The position numbers were made by a program, and so were the translations under genes. Of a stretch of 64,000 nt of DNA, positions 16,779 to 25,388 are shown one piece after another. Source of the stretch: Siansivirga zeaxanthinifaciens CC-SAMT-1 (lineage in GTDB: Bacteria > Bacteroidota > Bacteroidia > Flavobacteriales > Flavobacteriaceae); NCBI RefSeq assembly GCF_000941055.1, contig NZ_CP007202.1, positions 1,856,001 through 1,920,000 of the forward strand, read 5' to 3'. How positions within the stretch are numbered: the first letter of the stretch is position 1; each line of letters opens with the position of its first letter. The notes beneath the pieces were generated by a model, which did not search any database, had not been told where the DNA came from, and saw only the letters and a program-made list of their open reading frames with translations.

Positions 16779-17676
16779 CTTCTACTAGTTTTTTAATACG
16801 TTTAAAGTCTTCTTCCGAATGAAAAGGAATAGTAATTTTACCTTTACCATTTTTAGAAACTTTAACGTCTATTTTATGCCCAAAGTATTCTGAAAATGCA
16901 GAAACACCTTCTTTTATATAACTAGGGATGCTTTCTTGTGTTTTCTGTGAACTTGTTTTACTTGTAGTTTCATTGCCATAATTTCTAACCAATGCTTCGG
17001 TATCTCTAACCGATAGCTGGTTTGAAAGTACTTTTTCGTAAACATCTAATTGAATTGTTTGGTCTTCAATAGCAATTAATGCACGACCATGTCCCATAGA
17101 AATAAAACCATCGCGCATACCCGTTTGAATAATTGGGTCTAGCTTTAACAAACGTAAATAATTGGTAATGGTAGAACGTTTTTTGCCTACACGTTCACTC
17201 ATTTGTTCTTGAGTTAAATTTATTTCGTCTATTAAACGTTGATACGAAAGTGCGATTTCTATAGGGTCTAAATCTTGACGTTGAATATTTTCAACCAATG
17301 CCATTTCTAACGATTCTTGGTCGTTAGCAATTCGAATGTAAGCAGGAATGGTTTCTAAACCAATAAGTTTAGATGCTCGAAAACGGCGTTCACCAGAAAC
17401 CAACTGGTACTGGTTAAAACCTAGTTTTCTTACGGTTATGGGTTGAATAATACCAAGTTCTTTAATAGAGGAAGCAAGTTCTCTTAACGATTCTTCGCTA
17501 AAATTGGTTCTAGGCTGAAACGGATTAACTTCAATAAAATCTATATCCAGCTCAATGATATTGCCAATAACTTGGTCGGCATTTTTATCTTGTACAGATT
17601 GAATGTCGTTACTTGGGTCTTTTAAAAGAGCCGATAAACCTCTACCTAAAGCTTGTTTTTTTGTTGCCTTAGCCAT
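16768..17676 (-). CDS. parB: Chromosome partitioning protein ParB
   Basis: The 302-residue protein starts with the conserved GRGLSALL box. The ParB/Sulfiredoxin domain has NPFQPRTNF and VSGERRFRASKLIGL, which includes the CTP-binding GERRxRA motif. A helix-turn-helix segment (LTQEQMSERVGKKRSTITNYLRLL, split as LTQEQMSERVGKK and STITNYLRLL) follows. ParB loads at parS, spreads as a CTP-gated clamp and works with ParA to segregate chromosome origins. It is three bases downstream of parA. Confidence 0.96.
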   Translation of the reverse strand: MAKATKKQALGRGLSALLKDPSNDIQSVQDKNADQVIGNIIELDIDFIEVNPFQPRTNFSEESLRELASSIKELGIIQPITVRKLGFNQYQLVSGERRFRASKLIGLETIPAYIRIANDQESLEMALVENIQRQDLDPIEIALSYQRLIDEINLTQEQMSERVGKKRSTITNYLRLLKLDPIIQTGMRDGFISMGHGRALIAIEDQTIQLDVYEKVLSNQLSVRDTEALVRNYGNETTSKTSSQKTQESIPSYIKEGVSAFSEYFGHKIDVKVSKNGKGKITIPFHSEEDFKRIKKLVEGAK

Positions 17677-17679
17677 AAA

Positions 17680-18444
17680 TTAAGCGTTTTTGTTAATGAT
17701 TTCTTTAGCCAAACTTAAATAATTTGTAGCGCCTTTACTCGCAGCATCATAATTAATAATACTTTCTCCGTAACTTGGTGCTTCACTTAAGCGCACATTA
17801 CGCTGTATGATAGTTTGGAAAACCATATCGTTAAAATGTTTTTGTACTTCTTCAACAACCTGATTTGATAATCTCAAGCGCGCATCGTACATGGTTAACA
17901 ATAAACCTTCAATATCTAATTCGGCATTATGTACTTTTTGTACACTTTTTATAGTGTTTAAAAGTTTACCTAAACCTTCTAAAGCGAAATATTCACACTG
18001 TATAGGAATCACAACCGAATTTGCAGCTGTTAGGGCATTTAATGTTAATAACCCTAAGGAAGGTGCGCAGTCAATTATAATATAATCGTAATCATCTTTT
18101 ATTTCTGCAAGAGCCTTCTTTAGCATATATTCTCTTTCCTCTTTATCAACAAGCTCGATTTCAATAGCAACCAAGTCGATGTGGGCAGGAATAATATCTA
18201 AGTTAGGGGTTTCCGTTTTTACGATAGCTTCTCTAGCCGAACTAGAATGCTCTAAAAGTTGATAGGTGCCTATTTCTACATTTTCTACATTTATTCCTAT
18301 GCCCGATGTGGCATTTGCTTGAGGATCAGCATCTATAAGTAGGACTTTTTTTTCTAGTACACCAAGTGAAGCAGCTAAATTTATCGAGGTGGTGGTTTTA
18401 CCAACGCCTCCTTTTTGATTAGCAATTGCAATGATTTTACCCAT
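17680..18444 (-). CDS. parA: Chromosome partitioning ATPase ParA (Soj)
   Basis: The protein has 254 residues with the deviant Walker A motif KGGVGKTTTSINLA, the second box LLIDADPQANATSG and YIIIDCAPSLGLLTLNAL. ParA binds DNA as an ATP dimer and is released by ParB. It is the first gene of a minus-strand string with parB, the DUF5683 gene and dapB. The 160 bases upstream hold no other gene that I can see. Confidence 0.97.
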   Translation of the reverse strand: MGKIIAIANQKGGVGKTTTSINLAASLGVLEKKVLLIDADPQANATSGIGINVENVEIGTYQLLEHSSSAREAIVKTETPNLDIIPAHIDLVAIEIELVDKEEREYMLKKALAEIKDDYDYIIIDCAPSLGLLTLNALTAANSVVIPIQCEYFALEGLGKLLNTIKSVQKVHNAELDIEGLLLTMYDARLRLSNQVVEEVQKHFNDMVFQTIIQRNVRLSEAPSYGESIINYDAASKGATNYLSLAKEIINKNA

Positions 18445-18604
18445 TAAATAATTTGGTTTTATTAACGGTAAAAATACAATTATTTATCAGGATATGAAAT
18501 GGAAGTTGTTAACAGTTTTTTAAAATTAACAAGCCCGTTTTATATGGCGATTTAATTTTCATTCTATCAACAAATTATATCTGTTTTTTTAGAATATGAA
18601 ATTG

Positions 18605-19978
18605 TTATTTTTCTTTATTTAATCGCGCTTGTTCTAAATTTTCAGACAGTCGTTTTTCAATAATAGGTTCTATAAGTGTTTTTCGGGCATTTGTTTTTAC
18701 AAATGGATACAATTCTATGGCTGTTTTTATTTGTTCTGAATCCATTTGGTATTTGTTAGTGCCAACTAAAGTGTATGCGCCAGAATCGAATTGTTCTTGT
18801 TCTTTTTGGGCACTTTCTTTTATTTTTCGCTGAATGGTACCAGTCTTTAATAGCTTTAAAATACCACCGTTTTGTTCAATTTCTTTAAATAAATTCAAAC
18901 CTTTTTCAGCCAGTTGATGGGTTAAAGATTCTATGTAATAAGCTCCATCGGCCGGATTAGAAACCTTATCGAAATAACTTTCGTTTTTTAAAATTAAAAG
19001 TTGATTTCGGGCCATACGCTCACTAAAACTATTACTTTTTTTAAAAATTACATCGAAAGGCAAGGTTGTAATGGTGTTGGCGCCGCCCAAAGCTGCACTC
19101 ATGTATTCTGTTGTAGTTCGCAGTAAATTGCTGTGTTTATCGTATATGGTTTTATTACGTTTACTAGGTTGTGCCAAAATAGTACAGGTGGTATTTGCTT
19201 TGCAAGCTTTTGCCAAGGTATGCCACAAAATTCTAAGTGCTCTTAGTTTGGCAATTTCAAAAAAGTAATTAGAGCCTACAGAAACTTCAAAAATAAAAAT
19301 GAAGGCATCTAAAGGTTTTTGTACGCCATTGTTTTCTAAATAGTTTAAATATTCGTTGGCATGGGCTAGGGCATACCCCAGCTGTTGAACCATGTTGGCT
19401 CCTGCATTTTGATACCCTTTTGTGTTTATTAAAATGGTATTTGTTTGATTTGTAATTTTTTGAAAAGCTTCAAAATCTGTTTGAAGGTTTTGATGCCAAT
19501 TGCCCGTTTTACAAAGATGCGATATGATATCTGTATCGATGTAAAATTTTGTATTTGAAAGTGTTTCTGTTAATTTTTCTACGTAAGATGCATCTAAAAA
19601 AAGTAATTCAAAATGAAAAACAAGCTCCTTCGAATCGATGTTTTCAATAAGTTTTTCTATTGAAATGGTATTACTTGGGATTATGAATTTGAGGTAACTT
19701 ACTCCGTTTTGAATAATTTTTTTTGCTTTTTGATTCGATTTATTAACATCGGCAACAAATATAGTTTGACAAATATTAAAGCTGTTTTCTTTGGAAGTTA
19801 ATGCTTGTAAATTGGTTTTTACATCATCGGCATTGTAAAAAGGTTTAACCGAAATATCGTCGTTACTTTTCCAAATGAGGGTGTCGTTATAATCGGCCCC
19901 ATTTAATTCAAATTGAATGAGTTGTTTCCACTGTTTGGTGGAAATGTCTGGAAATTCATCAAACAATTCATTACTCAT
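18605..19978 (-). CDS. mutA: Methylmalonyl-CoA mutase small (beta) subunit
   Basis: The protein has 457 residues and matches the non-catalytic small subunit of methylmalonyl-CoA mutase. Signs are FPDISTKQWKQLIQFELNGADYNDTLIWKS (start of the domain), the TIM-barrel segments GANMVQQLGYALAHANEYL and RNQLLILKNESYFDKVSNPADGAYYIE, and no cobalamin-binding DxHxxG. It should pair with the large subunit (scpA) to interconvert succinyl-CoA and methylmalonyl-CoA. The large-subunit gene, usually next downstream, is not in this window: parA follows instead. The start overlaps the DivIC-like gene by 8 bases. Confidence 0.88.
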   Translation of the reverse strand: MSNELFDEFPDISTKQWKQLIQFELNGADYNDTLIWKSNDDISVKPFYNADDVKTNLQALTSKENSFNICQTIFVADVNKSNQKAKKIIQNGVSYLKFIIPSNTISIEKLIENIDSKELVFHFELLFLDASYVEKLTETLSNTKFYIDTDIISHLCKTGNWHQNLQTDFEAFQKITNQTNTILINTKGYQNAGANMVQQLGYALAHANEYLNYLENNGVQKPLDAFIFIFEVSVGSNYFFEIAKLRALRILWHTLAKACKANTTCTILAQPSKRNKTIYDKHSNLLRTTTEYMSAALGGANTITTLPFDVIFKKSNSFSERMARNQLLILKNESYFDKVSNPADGAYYIESLTHQLAEKGLNLFKEIEQNGGILKLLKTGTIQRKIKESAQKEQEQFDSGAYTLVGTNKYQMDSEQIKTAIELYPFVKTNARKTLIEPIIEKRLSENLEQARLNKEK

Positions 19979-20294
19979 TCGGTTTGTTTTTAAGGCTATC
20001 TTCGTATTCTATTATAAAAATTTCTTCATTCTCACGCTTCATATAATAAGCTTCGCGAGCAAATTTTTCTAAACCTTCTTCGGTAGATAATTTTTTTAAA
20101 GCTTTATTGTCTTTCTCTATTTCCTTTTGGTAATATTCTTTTTCACTTTCTAAAGCTTCAATATCGTTATTAAGTTCATGGTGAATAAGCCATGAGTTGG
20201 CATCAAAAAAAAGCATCCAAACTATAAAAACAGCTATAATTAGGATGAAAATATTTTTAAAAGGTTTTAAAAATTTATGCTTTAATAGTGCCAT
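19971..20294 (-). CDS. Septum formation initiator (DivIC/FtsB-like)
   Basis: This 107-residue bitopic protein has one membrane segment (IFILIIAVFIVWMLFF) and a coiled coil (LNNDIEALESEKEYYQKEIEKDN, read as LESEKEYYQKEIEKDN), then GLEKFAREAYYMKRENEEIFIIE. This is the FtsB/DivIC layout, a small partner in the division complex with FtsL and FtsQ. It overlaps udk by 20 bases upstream and mutA by 8 bases downstream, a tightly packed order typical of this family. Confidence 0.88.
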   Translation of the reverse strand: MALLKHKFLKPFKNIFILIIAVFIVWMLFFDANSWLIHHELNNDIEALESEKEYYQKEIEKDNKALKKLSTEEGLEKFAREAYYMKRENEEIFIIEYEDSLKNKPNE

Positions 20295-20901
20295 TATATA
20301 ATCGGTCGTTTATGATGGTGCGAACAATATTAACCGCAACAGTATTGTATTTATTGTTAGGAATTATAATGTCTGCAAACTCTTTTGTTGGCTCAATAAA
20401 TTGATTATGCATCGGTTTTAACGTGGTTTGATAGCGTGTTAAAACTTCGTCTAAATCGCGGCCTCGTTCTGTTATATCGCGTTTTAATCTTCTTATTAAA
20501 CGTTCGTCTGTATCGGCATGTACGAATACTTTAATATCAAACATATCGCGTAACTCGGGATGCGTTAATATTAAAATACCTTCAACAATCATTACTTTTC
20601 TTGGGTGTGTTAAAATGGTATCTCCGGTTCTATTGTGTTTAACAAAGGAATACACAGGTTGGTGTATGGGGATGCCTTTTTTTAAATCTTTTAAATGACT
20701 TTCTAAAAGACTAAAATCGATAGACTTCGGATGGTCGAAATTAATTTTAGTACGCTCTTCATAGCTTAAATGCGTGGTGTCTTTATAATAAGAATCTTGT
20801 GAAATTATACCAACTTCACCCTCTGGTAATTCGTTAAGTATTTGATTTACAACGGTTGTTTTGCCACAGCCAGTACCGCCAGCGATTCCTATAATTAGCA
20901 T
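20275..20901 (-). CDS. udk: Uridine kinase
   Basis: The 208-residue protein has the Walker A motif GGTGCGKTTVV, SQDSYYKD, FDHPKSIDF and RRLKRDITERGRDLDEVL, all typical of uridine/cytidine kinase. It phosphorylates uridine and cytidine in pyrimidine salvage. It is first in the minus-strand string udk - DivIC-like - mutA and has a -7 box about 40 bases upstream. Confidence 0.96.
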   Translation of the reverse strand: MLIIGIAGGTGCGKTTVVNQILNELPEGEVGIISQDSYYKDTTHLSYEERTKINFDHPKSIDFSLLESHLKDLKKGIPIHQPVYSFVKHNRTGDTILTHPRKVMIVEGILILTHPELRDMFDIKVFVHADTDERLIRRLKRDITERGRDLDEVLTRYQTTLKPMHNQFIEPTKEFADIIIPNNKYNTVAVNIVRTIINDRLYNGTIKA

Positions 20902-20938
20902 GAAAATTTAAAATTTAATTTACGATTACAAATTTATA

Positions 20939-20946
20939 CAAATGTA
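20939..20946 (-). promoter_or_regulatory. -7 box for udk
   Basis: The minus strand reads TACATTTG, matching TAnnTTTG, about 38 bases upstream of the udk ATG. I see no good -33 TTG. Confidence 0.45.
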
Positions 20947-20967
20947 AATCAATACAGGTTTATTAAT

Positions 20968-21369
20968 TTATTTTTTGACCTTACTAACTTGTAGTTTGGT
21001 AACCATCTTATCGTTTTTATTACCCCAACTGTTGTTAATATAATTCATAACATCGGCTATTTCTTGATCGTCCAAACCCATGGGAGTCATAACATTATTG
21101 TATGTTTCTCCGTTTACTAAAATCGATCCAGATAAGCCGTATTTAATAGCTTTAATACTTGCTTCTTGTTTTTTAATTAGATAATCAGAATTAGCTAATG
21201 GAGGATATGTTTTCCGAACCCCTTGACCATTAGGTAAGTGACACGATACACAAAAATCTGTATAAATTTCATTCCCTCTTTCAATACTTTCTTTTAGAGG
21301 TGACTTTTGATTTGTATTAGAAATAAAAAGGATTGCTGATGCTGCTAAGCTAAGTACGATATATTTCAT
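20968..21369 (-). CDS. Class I cytochrome c, exported
   Basis: The 133-residue protein has a short N-terminal export signal, the haem site CVSCH, LPNGQGVRKTYPPLANSDYL and a downstream methionine ligand region (NVMTPMGLDDQEIADVMNYI, read as MTPMGLDDQEIADVMNYI). It is a soluble periplasmic electron carrier. It follows a PQQ-type sugar dehydrogenase gene after six bases on the same strand, so it is the likely electron acceptor for that enzyme. Confidence 0.9.
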   Translation of the reverse strand: MKYIVLSLAASAILFISNTNQKSPLKESIERGNEIYTDFCVSCHLPNGQGVRKTYPPLANSDYLIKKQEASIKAIKYGLSGSILVNGETYNNVMTPMGLDDQEIADVMNYINNSWGNKNDKMVTKLQVSKVKK

Positions 21370-21375
21370 TTTATT

Positions 21376-22500
21376 TTATTTTTTCTGAATTATTTTAACA
21401 ATGCCTGTTCCTTCAACAGCGACATAAATAAAGCCATCGGGAGCTTGTCGCACGTTTCTAACACGACCTATGTTTTCAAATAATTTTTCGCGTTTTATTA
21501 CTTTATTGTTTTCAATAACCAGACGTTCTAAATATTTAAATTTTAATGATCCTACCAGTAAGTTATCATTCCAGTCTGGATAGTTATTTGATGTTACAAA
21601 AGTCATACCACTTGGTGCGATGGATGGTACCCAATAAAAAAGCGGTTGTTCCATGCCTTCTTTTTTAGTAATGTCTGTAAAAGGTGTTCCATTATAATTA
21701 ATGCCATAAGAAATTACAGGCCAGCCAAAGTTTTTTCCTTTATCTATAATATTTATTTCATCACCTCCTTGAGGACCATGTTCGTGAACCCAAATAGCAC
21801 CTGTTTTTGGATTTTTCGTCATGCCTTGCGGATTTCTATGTCCGTAACTATAAATCGCTTTTTTTGCATTAGGCTCATTTACAAAAGGATTGTCTTCGGG
21901 AATGCGTCCATCGTCATAAAGTCTGTAAATTTTTCCGCAATCGCGTGTAATATCTTGAGGGTTAACATCGCGTTCGCCGCGCTCCCCAATTGAAAAGTAT
22001 AAATACCCATCGTTATCAAATTCTATTCGAGAACCAAAATGTTGCCCCTTTTTTGTGTTTGGGCCAGCTTTGTATAATTGTTGTATGTCTACCAGCGCGT
22101 TGTCTTTTATTTTGGCGCGCACAATAGCTGTATTACCACCATCGCCTTCACCTTCTGCAGAGGCATACGATAAATAAATCCATCCGTTATTAGCATAATC
22201 GGGATGCAGTTCAATATCCATTAAACCGCCTTGACCACGAACATAAACGTTTGGTAAACCTGTGATATTGGTTTTAATACCGTTTTTAAAATGAATAAGT
22301 TCACCCGATTTTTCGGTAATTAGCATACTGCCATCGGGTAAAAATACCATACCCCAAGGAATGTTTAGTTCAGGAACAACTAACTCGTAAGTATAATTTA
22401 AGTTTTGGGGCGTTGTTACTTCAACTTCCGATTCTGTTTGTTGTGCGCAGGCATGTAATGTTATAAAAACAATTATAAATGCTGTAAATAACCGTTTCAT
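21376..22500 (-). CDS. PQQ-dependent sugar dehydrogenase (soluble aldose dehydrogenase type)
   Basis: The 374-residue protein has a lipoprotein-like signal (ITLHACAQQ) and a six-bladed propeller of the glucose/sorbosone dehydrogenase family. Typical segments are NIPWGMVFLPDGSMLITEKSG, GLMDIELHPDYANNGWIYLSY, HFGSRIEFDNDGYLYFSIGERG, RNPQGMTKNPKTGAIWVHEHG and GGDEINIIDKGKNFGWPVIS. Such enzymes oxidise aldoses in the periplasm with PQQ as cofactor, although some relatives do not bind PQQ. It sits between a TonB-dependent receptor gene (20 bases upstream) and a cytochrome c gene (6 bases downstream). Confidence 0.88.
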   Translation of the reverse strand: MKRLFTAFIIVFITLHACAQQTESEVEVTTPQNLNYTYELVVPELNIPWGMVFLPDGSMLITEKSGELIHFKNGIKTNITGLPNVYVRGQGGLMDIELHPDYANNGWIYLSYASAEGEGDGGNTAIVRAKIKDNALVDIQQLYKAGPNTKKGQHFGSRIEFDNDGYLYFSIGERGERDVNPQDITRDCGKIYRLYDDGRIPEDNPFVNEPNAKKAIYSYGHRNPQGMTKNPKTGAIWVHEHGPQGGDEINIIDKGKNFGWPVISYGINYNGTPFTDITKKEGMEQPLFYWVPSIAPSGMTFVTSNNYPDWNDNLLVGSLKFKYLERLVIENNKVIKREKLFENIGRVRNVRQAPDGFIYVAVEGTGIVKIIQKK

Positions 22501-22519
22501 AGTTTCTTTTCTTGTAAAT

Positions 22520-24805
22520 TTAATTAAAATTATACTTTAAATTTAATCCTGTGTAATAATTTATAGGTTCGCCCGGATAATAATAACGAGGCGCCGCCCC
22601 ATTAAAACCCATGGCATTAATAAGTATTTGTGAAGCATAATGGGTGTTAAAAAGATTATTAAGTCCGAAATACACATTAAAATTAAGATGCTTATTAAAG
22701 TTGTTTTTATACCCTAATTTTATGTTAGTTAAGTTATAAGCATCGGAAAATAGACTATTCATATCATTCATAGGAATTTTTCCAACATACTGATAATTAA
22801 TACTTGAATACCATCCGAAATGCGTTTTAATATCAATTCCTAAATTTAATAGGTTAGATGGAACACCTGTAAGCTTGTTACCTGAGAAATTTTTTCCATC
22901 ATCAATAAACGATTTAAATTTAAAATTATTTAGTGTGTAAGATGCATATGGGCTTATGGTTATAAAATCATTTTTAAGCCATTGGTAATTTAAAATTAAC
23001 TCTAAACCATCGTGTTGAGTTCTTCCTGCGTTAACACCAATAAATTTGTCGTTACCCGTTCGTCTTGCAACCAATAAATTTCTAACATCTAAGCGAAAAA
23101 TTGCTAGGTTCATATGTAGGCGATTATCAAGAAGTTTATACCGCGTACCCAACTCAAAATTCCAGCCAGTTTCTGGTTTTATATTGTTATTTATTAAGCC
23201 ATCGGGTAATAATGTTTCGGCTGTAGTTGGTGGAGAAAAACCATGACTTACACTGGTATATAAAACAAGGTTGTTGTTAATATGCTGTGTAAAACCTAGT
23301 TTAGGCGAAAGCATGCCTTTAAACTCATAGGTTCCCGATTGATCTGTGCTTGAATCGCTATTAAACAGATCTTTAAGAATGTATGATGTTTGATTGTAAT
23401 TTAAGCCAATGGTTACCAATGAAGTTTCGGAAATGGAATAATTACTTTCAAAAAAGATGTTATAATAGGTTCTTTTTTCTCTGAAATGAGAGAATTTGTC
23501 ACCCTGAACACTTCCAGTTTCTGGAAGGAAATTTTGATATAAATTTTCGAAGTTCTTATTCACTAAGTAGTCTTTAAAAAGTTCGGCACCAAAGGTCCAA
23601 TTTAGTTTTTGGTGAGTGCCTAAAATTCGACTTCTAATGCCAATAGCCGAGGTTTTTTCGCTTAAAATATCAAAAGGTCTGGGTTCAAAGCCCGTTTTAA
23701 AAGATGAAAACACACTGGTAATATGTTTTAGTGCTTGGTTGTATTGATGATTCCATGTGATACCCAGAATACCTCGTTGCGTATCTTCGTTACCTTCTGA
23801 TTGTTTCCAATTAGTTGCCGCTAATTTCGGATTGTTAATATAAGTATCTCTGTTTACCGAACTTGGTATAAAGGCTTTTAAATCAATAAAACTCGCTAAA
23901 AAAGATAAGTCGTTATTTGTATTTAAATAATGATTAGAATTTAAAGTGAACGTTTGTCGGTTATAGGTGTTATTTTCTCTGTATCCATCGCTATGCGTAT
24001 TGCTGTAAATAGCACTAAAACTATGTGTTTTTAATCCATAATTAACTTTTATCAAATCTTTTATTAATCCGAAAGATCCCAGAGTGAAGTCATTTTGAAC
24101 TTCAGTTTGATTTAAACGCGCTTTATCAGGAATTAAATGAATCGTACCGCCTAAACCAGAGCCATAGATGCTGGAGTTGGCACCTTTAATAATTTCTAAA
24201 CGACCCATAGCGCCTAATTCAAAATCTTCAATATTAGTTTCACCGTTTCCAGAGGTTAGTGGGATATCTTGAAAATAAGCGCGAATTTTAGTAGTGCCGA
24301 AGAGGTTTCTCGAACCGATACCTCGAATAGAAATTTTATTCGTGTTTAACGCACCAGATTGAATAAAAACACTGGGTATTCTGTTTAAAATCTCATTGAA
24401 ATTTATGGTATTTCCTCGTTGTATATCCTCATTTGTTATAAGGTTTATGGTGGTGTTTGAGGTATTAATGTTTTTTGGGATGTGGTTGGCGTTTACAATA
24501 ATTTCATTTAATTGCGATATTTCCTGTTCTAACGTAACTACCGAAAATTCGGGTTTTAAAAAGTTTATAACCGCCTGATGATATCCTTTTTTTGAAAAAT
24601 AAAAAGTACCTTGGTTACCGAGTACAAATTCCCCTAAAGTATTCGATGTGCCAACTGTTTTGTTTTGTGAATCTTTAATTATAACCTCTGCGAGTGCTAA
24701 ACCATTTTCTTTATCAATAATTTTTCCTGTAACTAATTGTTGAGCATATGTTTTAAAACAAATGCTAATTAGAAAAATTATTAGAATTACTTTTTTTAAA
24801 AGCAT
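22520..24805 (-). CDS. TonB-dependent receptor
   Basis: The protein has about 761 residues from MLLKKVILIIF (an ATG six codons further up at 24823 is possible). After a signal peptide it has a carboxypeptidase-regulatory-like domain (GKIIDKENGLALAEVIIKDS), a plug (INFNEILNRIPSVFIQSG, KISIRGIGSRNLFG, LEIIKGANSSIYGSGLGG) and a 22-strand barrel ending in NLKYNFN with a final aromatic strand. No SusD partner is nearby, so it is more like a siderophore/cofactor receptor than a SusC. It heads a likely operon with a PQQ-type dehydrogenase and a cytochrome c. Confidence 0.9.
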   Translation of the reverse strand: MLLKKVILIIFLISICFKTYAQQLVTGKIIDKENGLALAEVIIKDSQNKTVGTSNTLGEFVLGNQGTFYFSKKGYHQAVINFLKPEFSVVTLEQEISQLNEIIVNANHIPKNINTSNTTINLITNEDIQRGNTINFNEILNRIPSVFIQSGALNTNKISIRGIGSRNLFGTTKIRAYFQDIPLTSGNGETNIEDFELGAMGRLEIIKGANSSIYGSGLGGTIHLIPDKARLNQTEVQNDFTLGSFGLIKDLIKVNYGLKTHSFSAIYSNTHSDGYRENNTYNRQTFTLNSNHYLNTNNDLSFLASFIDLKAFIPSSVNRDTYINNPKLAATNWKQSEGNEDTQRGILGITWNHQYNQALKHITSVFSSFKTGFEPRPFDILSEKTSAIGIRSRILGTHQKLNWTFGAELFKDYLVNKNFENLYQNFLPETGSVQGDKFSHFREKRTYYNIFFESNYSISETSLVTIGLNYNQTSYILKDLFNSDSSTDQSGTYEFKGMLSPKLGFTQHINNNLVLYTSVSHGFSPPTTAETLLPDGLINNNIKPETGWNFELGTRYKLLDNRLHMNLAIFRLDVRNLLVARRTGNDKFIGVNAGRTQHDGLELILNYQWLKNDFITISPYASYTLNNFKFKSFIDDGKNFSGNKLTGVPSNLLNLGIDIKTHFGWYSSINYQYVGKIPMNDMNSLFSDAYNLTNIKLGYKNNFNKHLNFNVYFGLNNLFNTHYASQILINAMGFNGAAPRYYYPGEPINYYTGLNLKYNFN

Positions 24806-24919
24806 GTATTTAATTGGGGTCATTTAAGAAACTAGTTGGTTATCAAAGGTAGTTTAAAAGCATTATAATTTTTTTTTAAAATTAAATAAAAAACATTGTT
24901 TGTATATTATTTAAAAAAC

Positions 24920-24927
24920 TATATTTG
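24920..24927 (+). promoter_or_regulatory. -7 box for tRNA-Pro(TGG)
   Basis: TATATTTG matches TAnnTTTG and lies 24 bases before the tRNA. TTG triplets at 24896 and 24900 are 21 and 17 bases upstream, bracketing the ideal 19. Confidence 0.55.
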
Positions 24928-24951
24928 CAACCCGTTTCAAGATAACCATTT

Positions 24952-25026
24952 CGGGGTGTAGCGTAGCCCGGTTATCGCGCCTGCTTTGGGAGCAGGAGGT
25001 CGCAGGTTCGAATCCTGCCACCCCGA
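24952..25026 (+). tRNA. tRNA-Pro (anticodon TGG)
   Basis: A 75-base cloverleaf can be drawn: acceptor stem CGGGGTG / CACCCCG, anticodon stem CCTGC / GCAGG with loop TTTGGGA (anticodon 24987-24989), and T-arm GCAGG TTCGAAT CCTGC. The 3' CCA is not encoded. It reads CCN codons, mainly CCA and CCG. Confidence 0.97.
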
Positions 25027-25044
25027 CAAACCAAATTTAAGTGT

Positions 25045-25084
25045 TAAAAAAATCCTGTTAATTGTTTAATTAACGGGATTTTTT
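25045..25084 (+). terminator. Intrinsic terminator after tRNA-Pro(TGG)
   Basis: An A-tract, the near-perfect stem AATCCTGTTAATT / AATTAACGGGATT (one G-T pair) and a T-tract follow the tRNA by about 20 bases. Confidence 0.8.
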
Positions 25085-25388
25085 ATTTGTAATAAGTGCT
25101 ATTTAATATCTTATTGTTATTTGAATAGCTTCAAGCCAATTAAACAACTTGTTGTTAATTAAATCCATTGTGTTTTTTTTTCGATTTTGAATGAAGATTT
25201 TCTTCCAAAAAAAACGATTATTTATTCTAGTTGAAAAAAATAGCGGTCTTAAGTAGTAAATTCTATTATCTTTATTTTGTGTTTTACAAACATTTAAGGA
25301 TTGAAAAAATAAAGAAACGCATATTTGAAATTTAAAGCAATTCATTGGAATAAATGAGTTAATAATAATTAATACAGGCAATTTAAAA
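25085..25388. other. Intergenic stretch before the sugar transporter gene
   Basis: About 300 AT-rich bases. An open frame on the minus strand (25103-25471) has no family resemblance, is AT-driven in composition and overlaps the transporter start, so I do not call it. The promoter of the transporter gene must lie here, but I see no clean TAnnTTTG. Confidence 0.5.
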
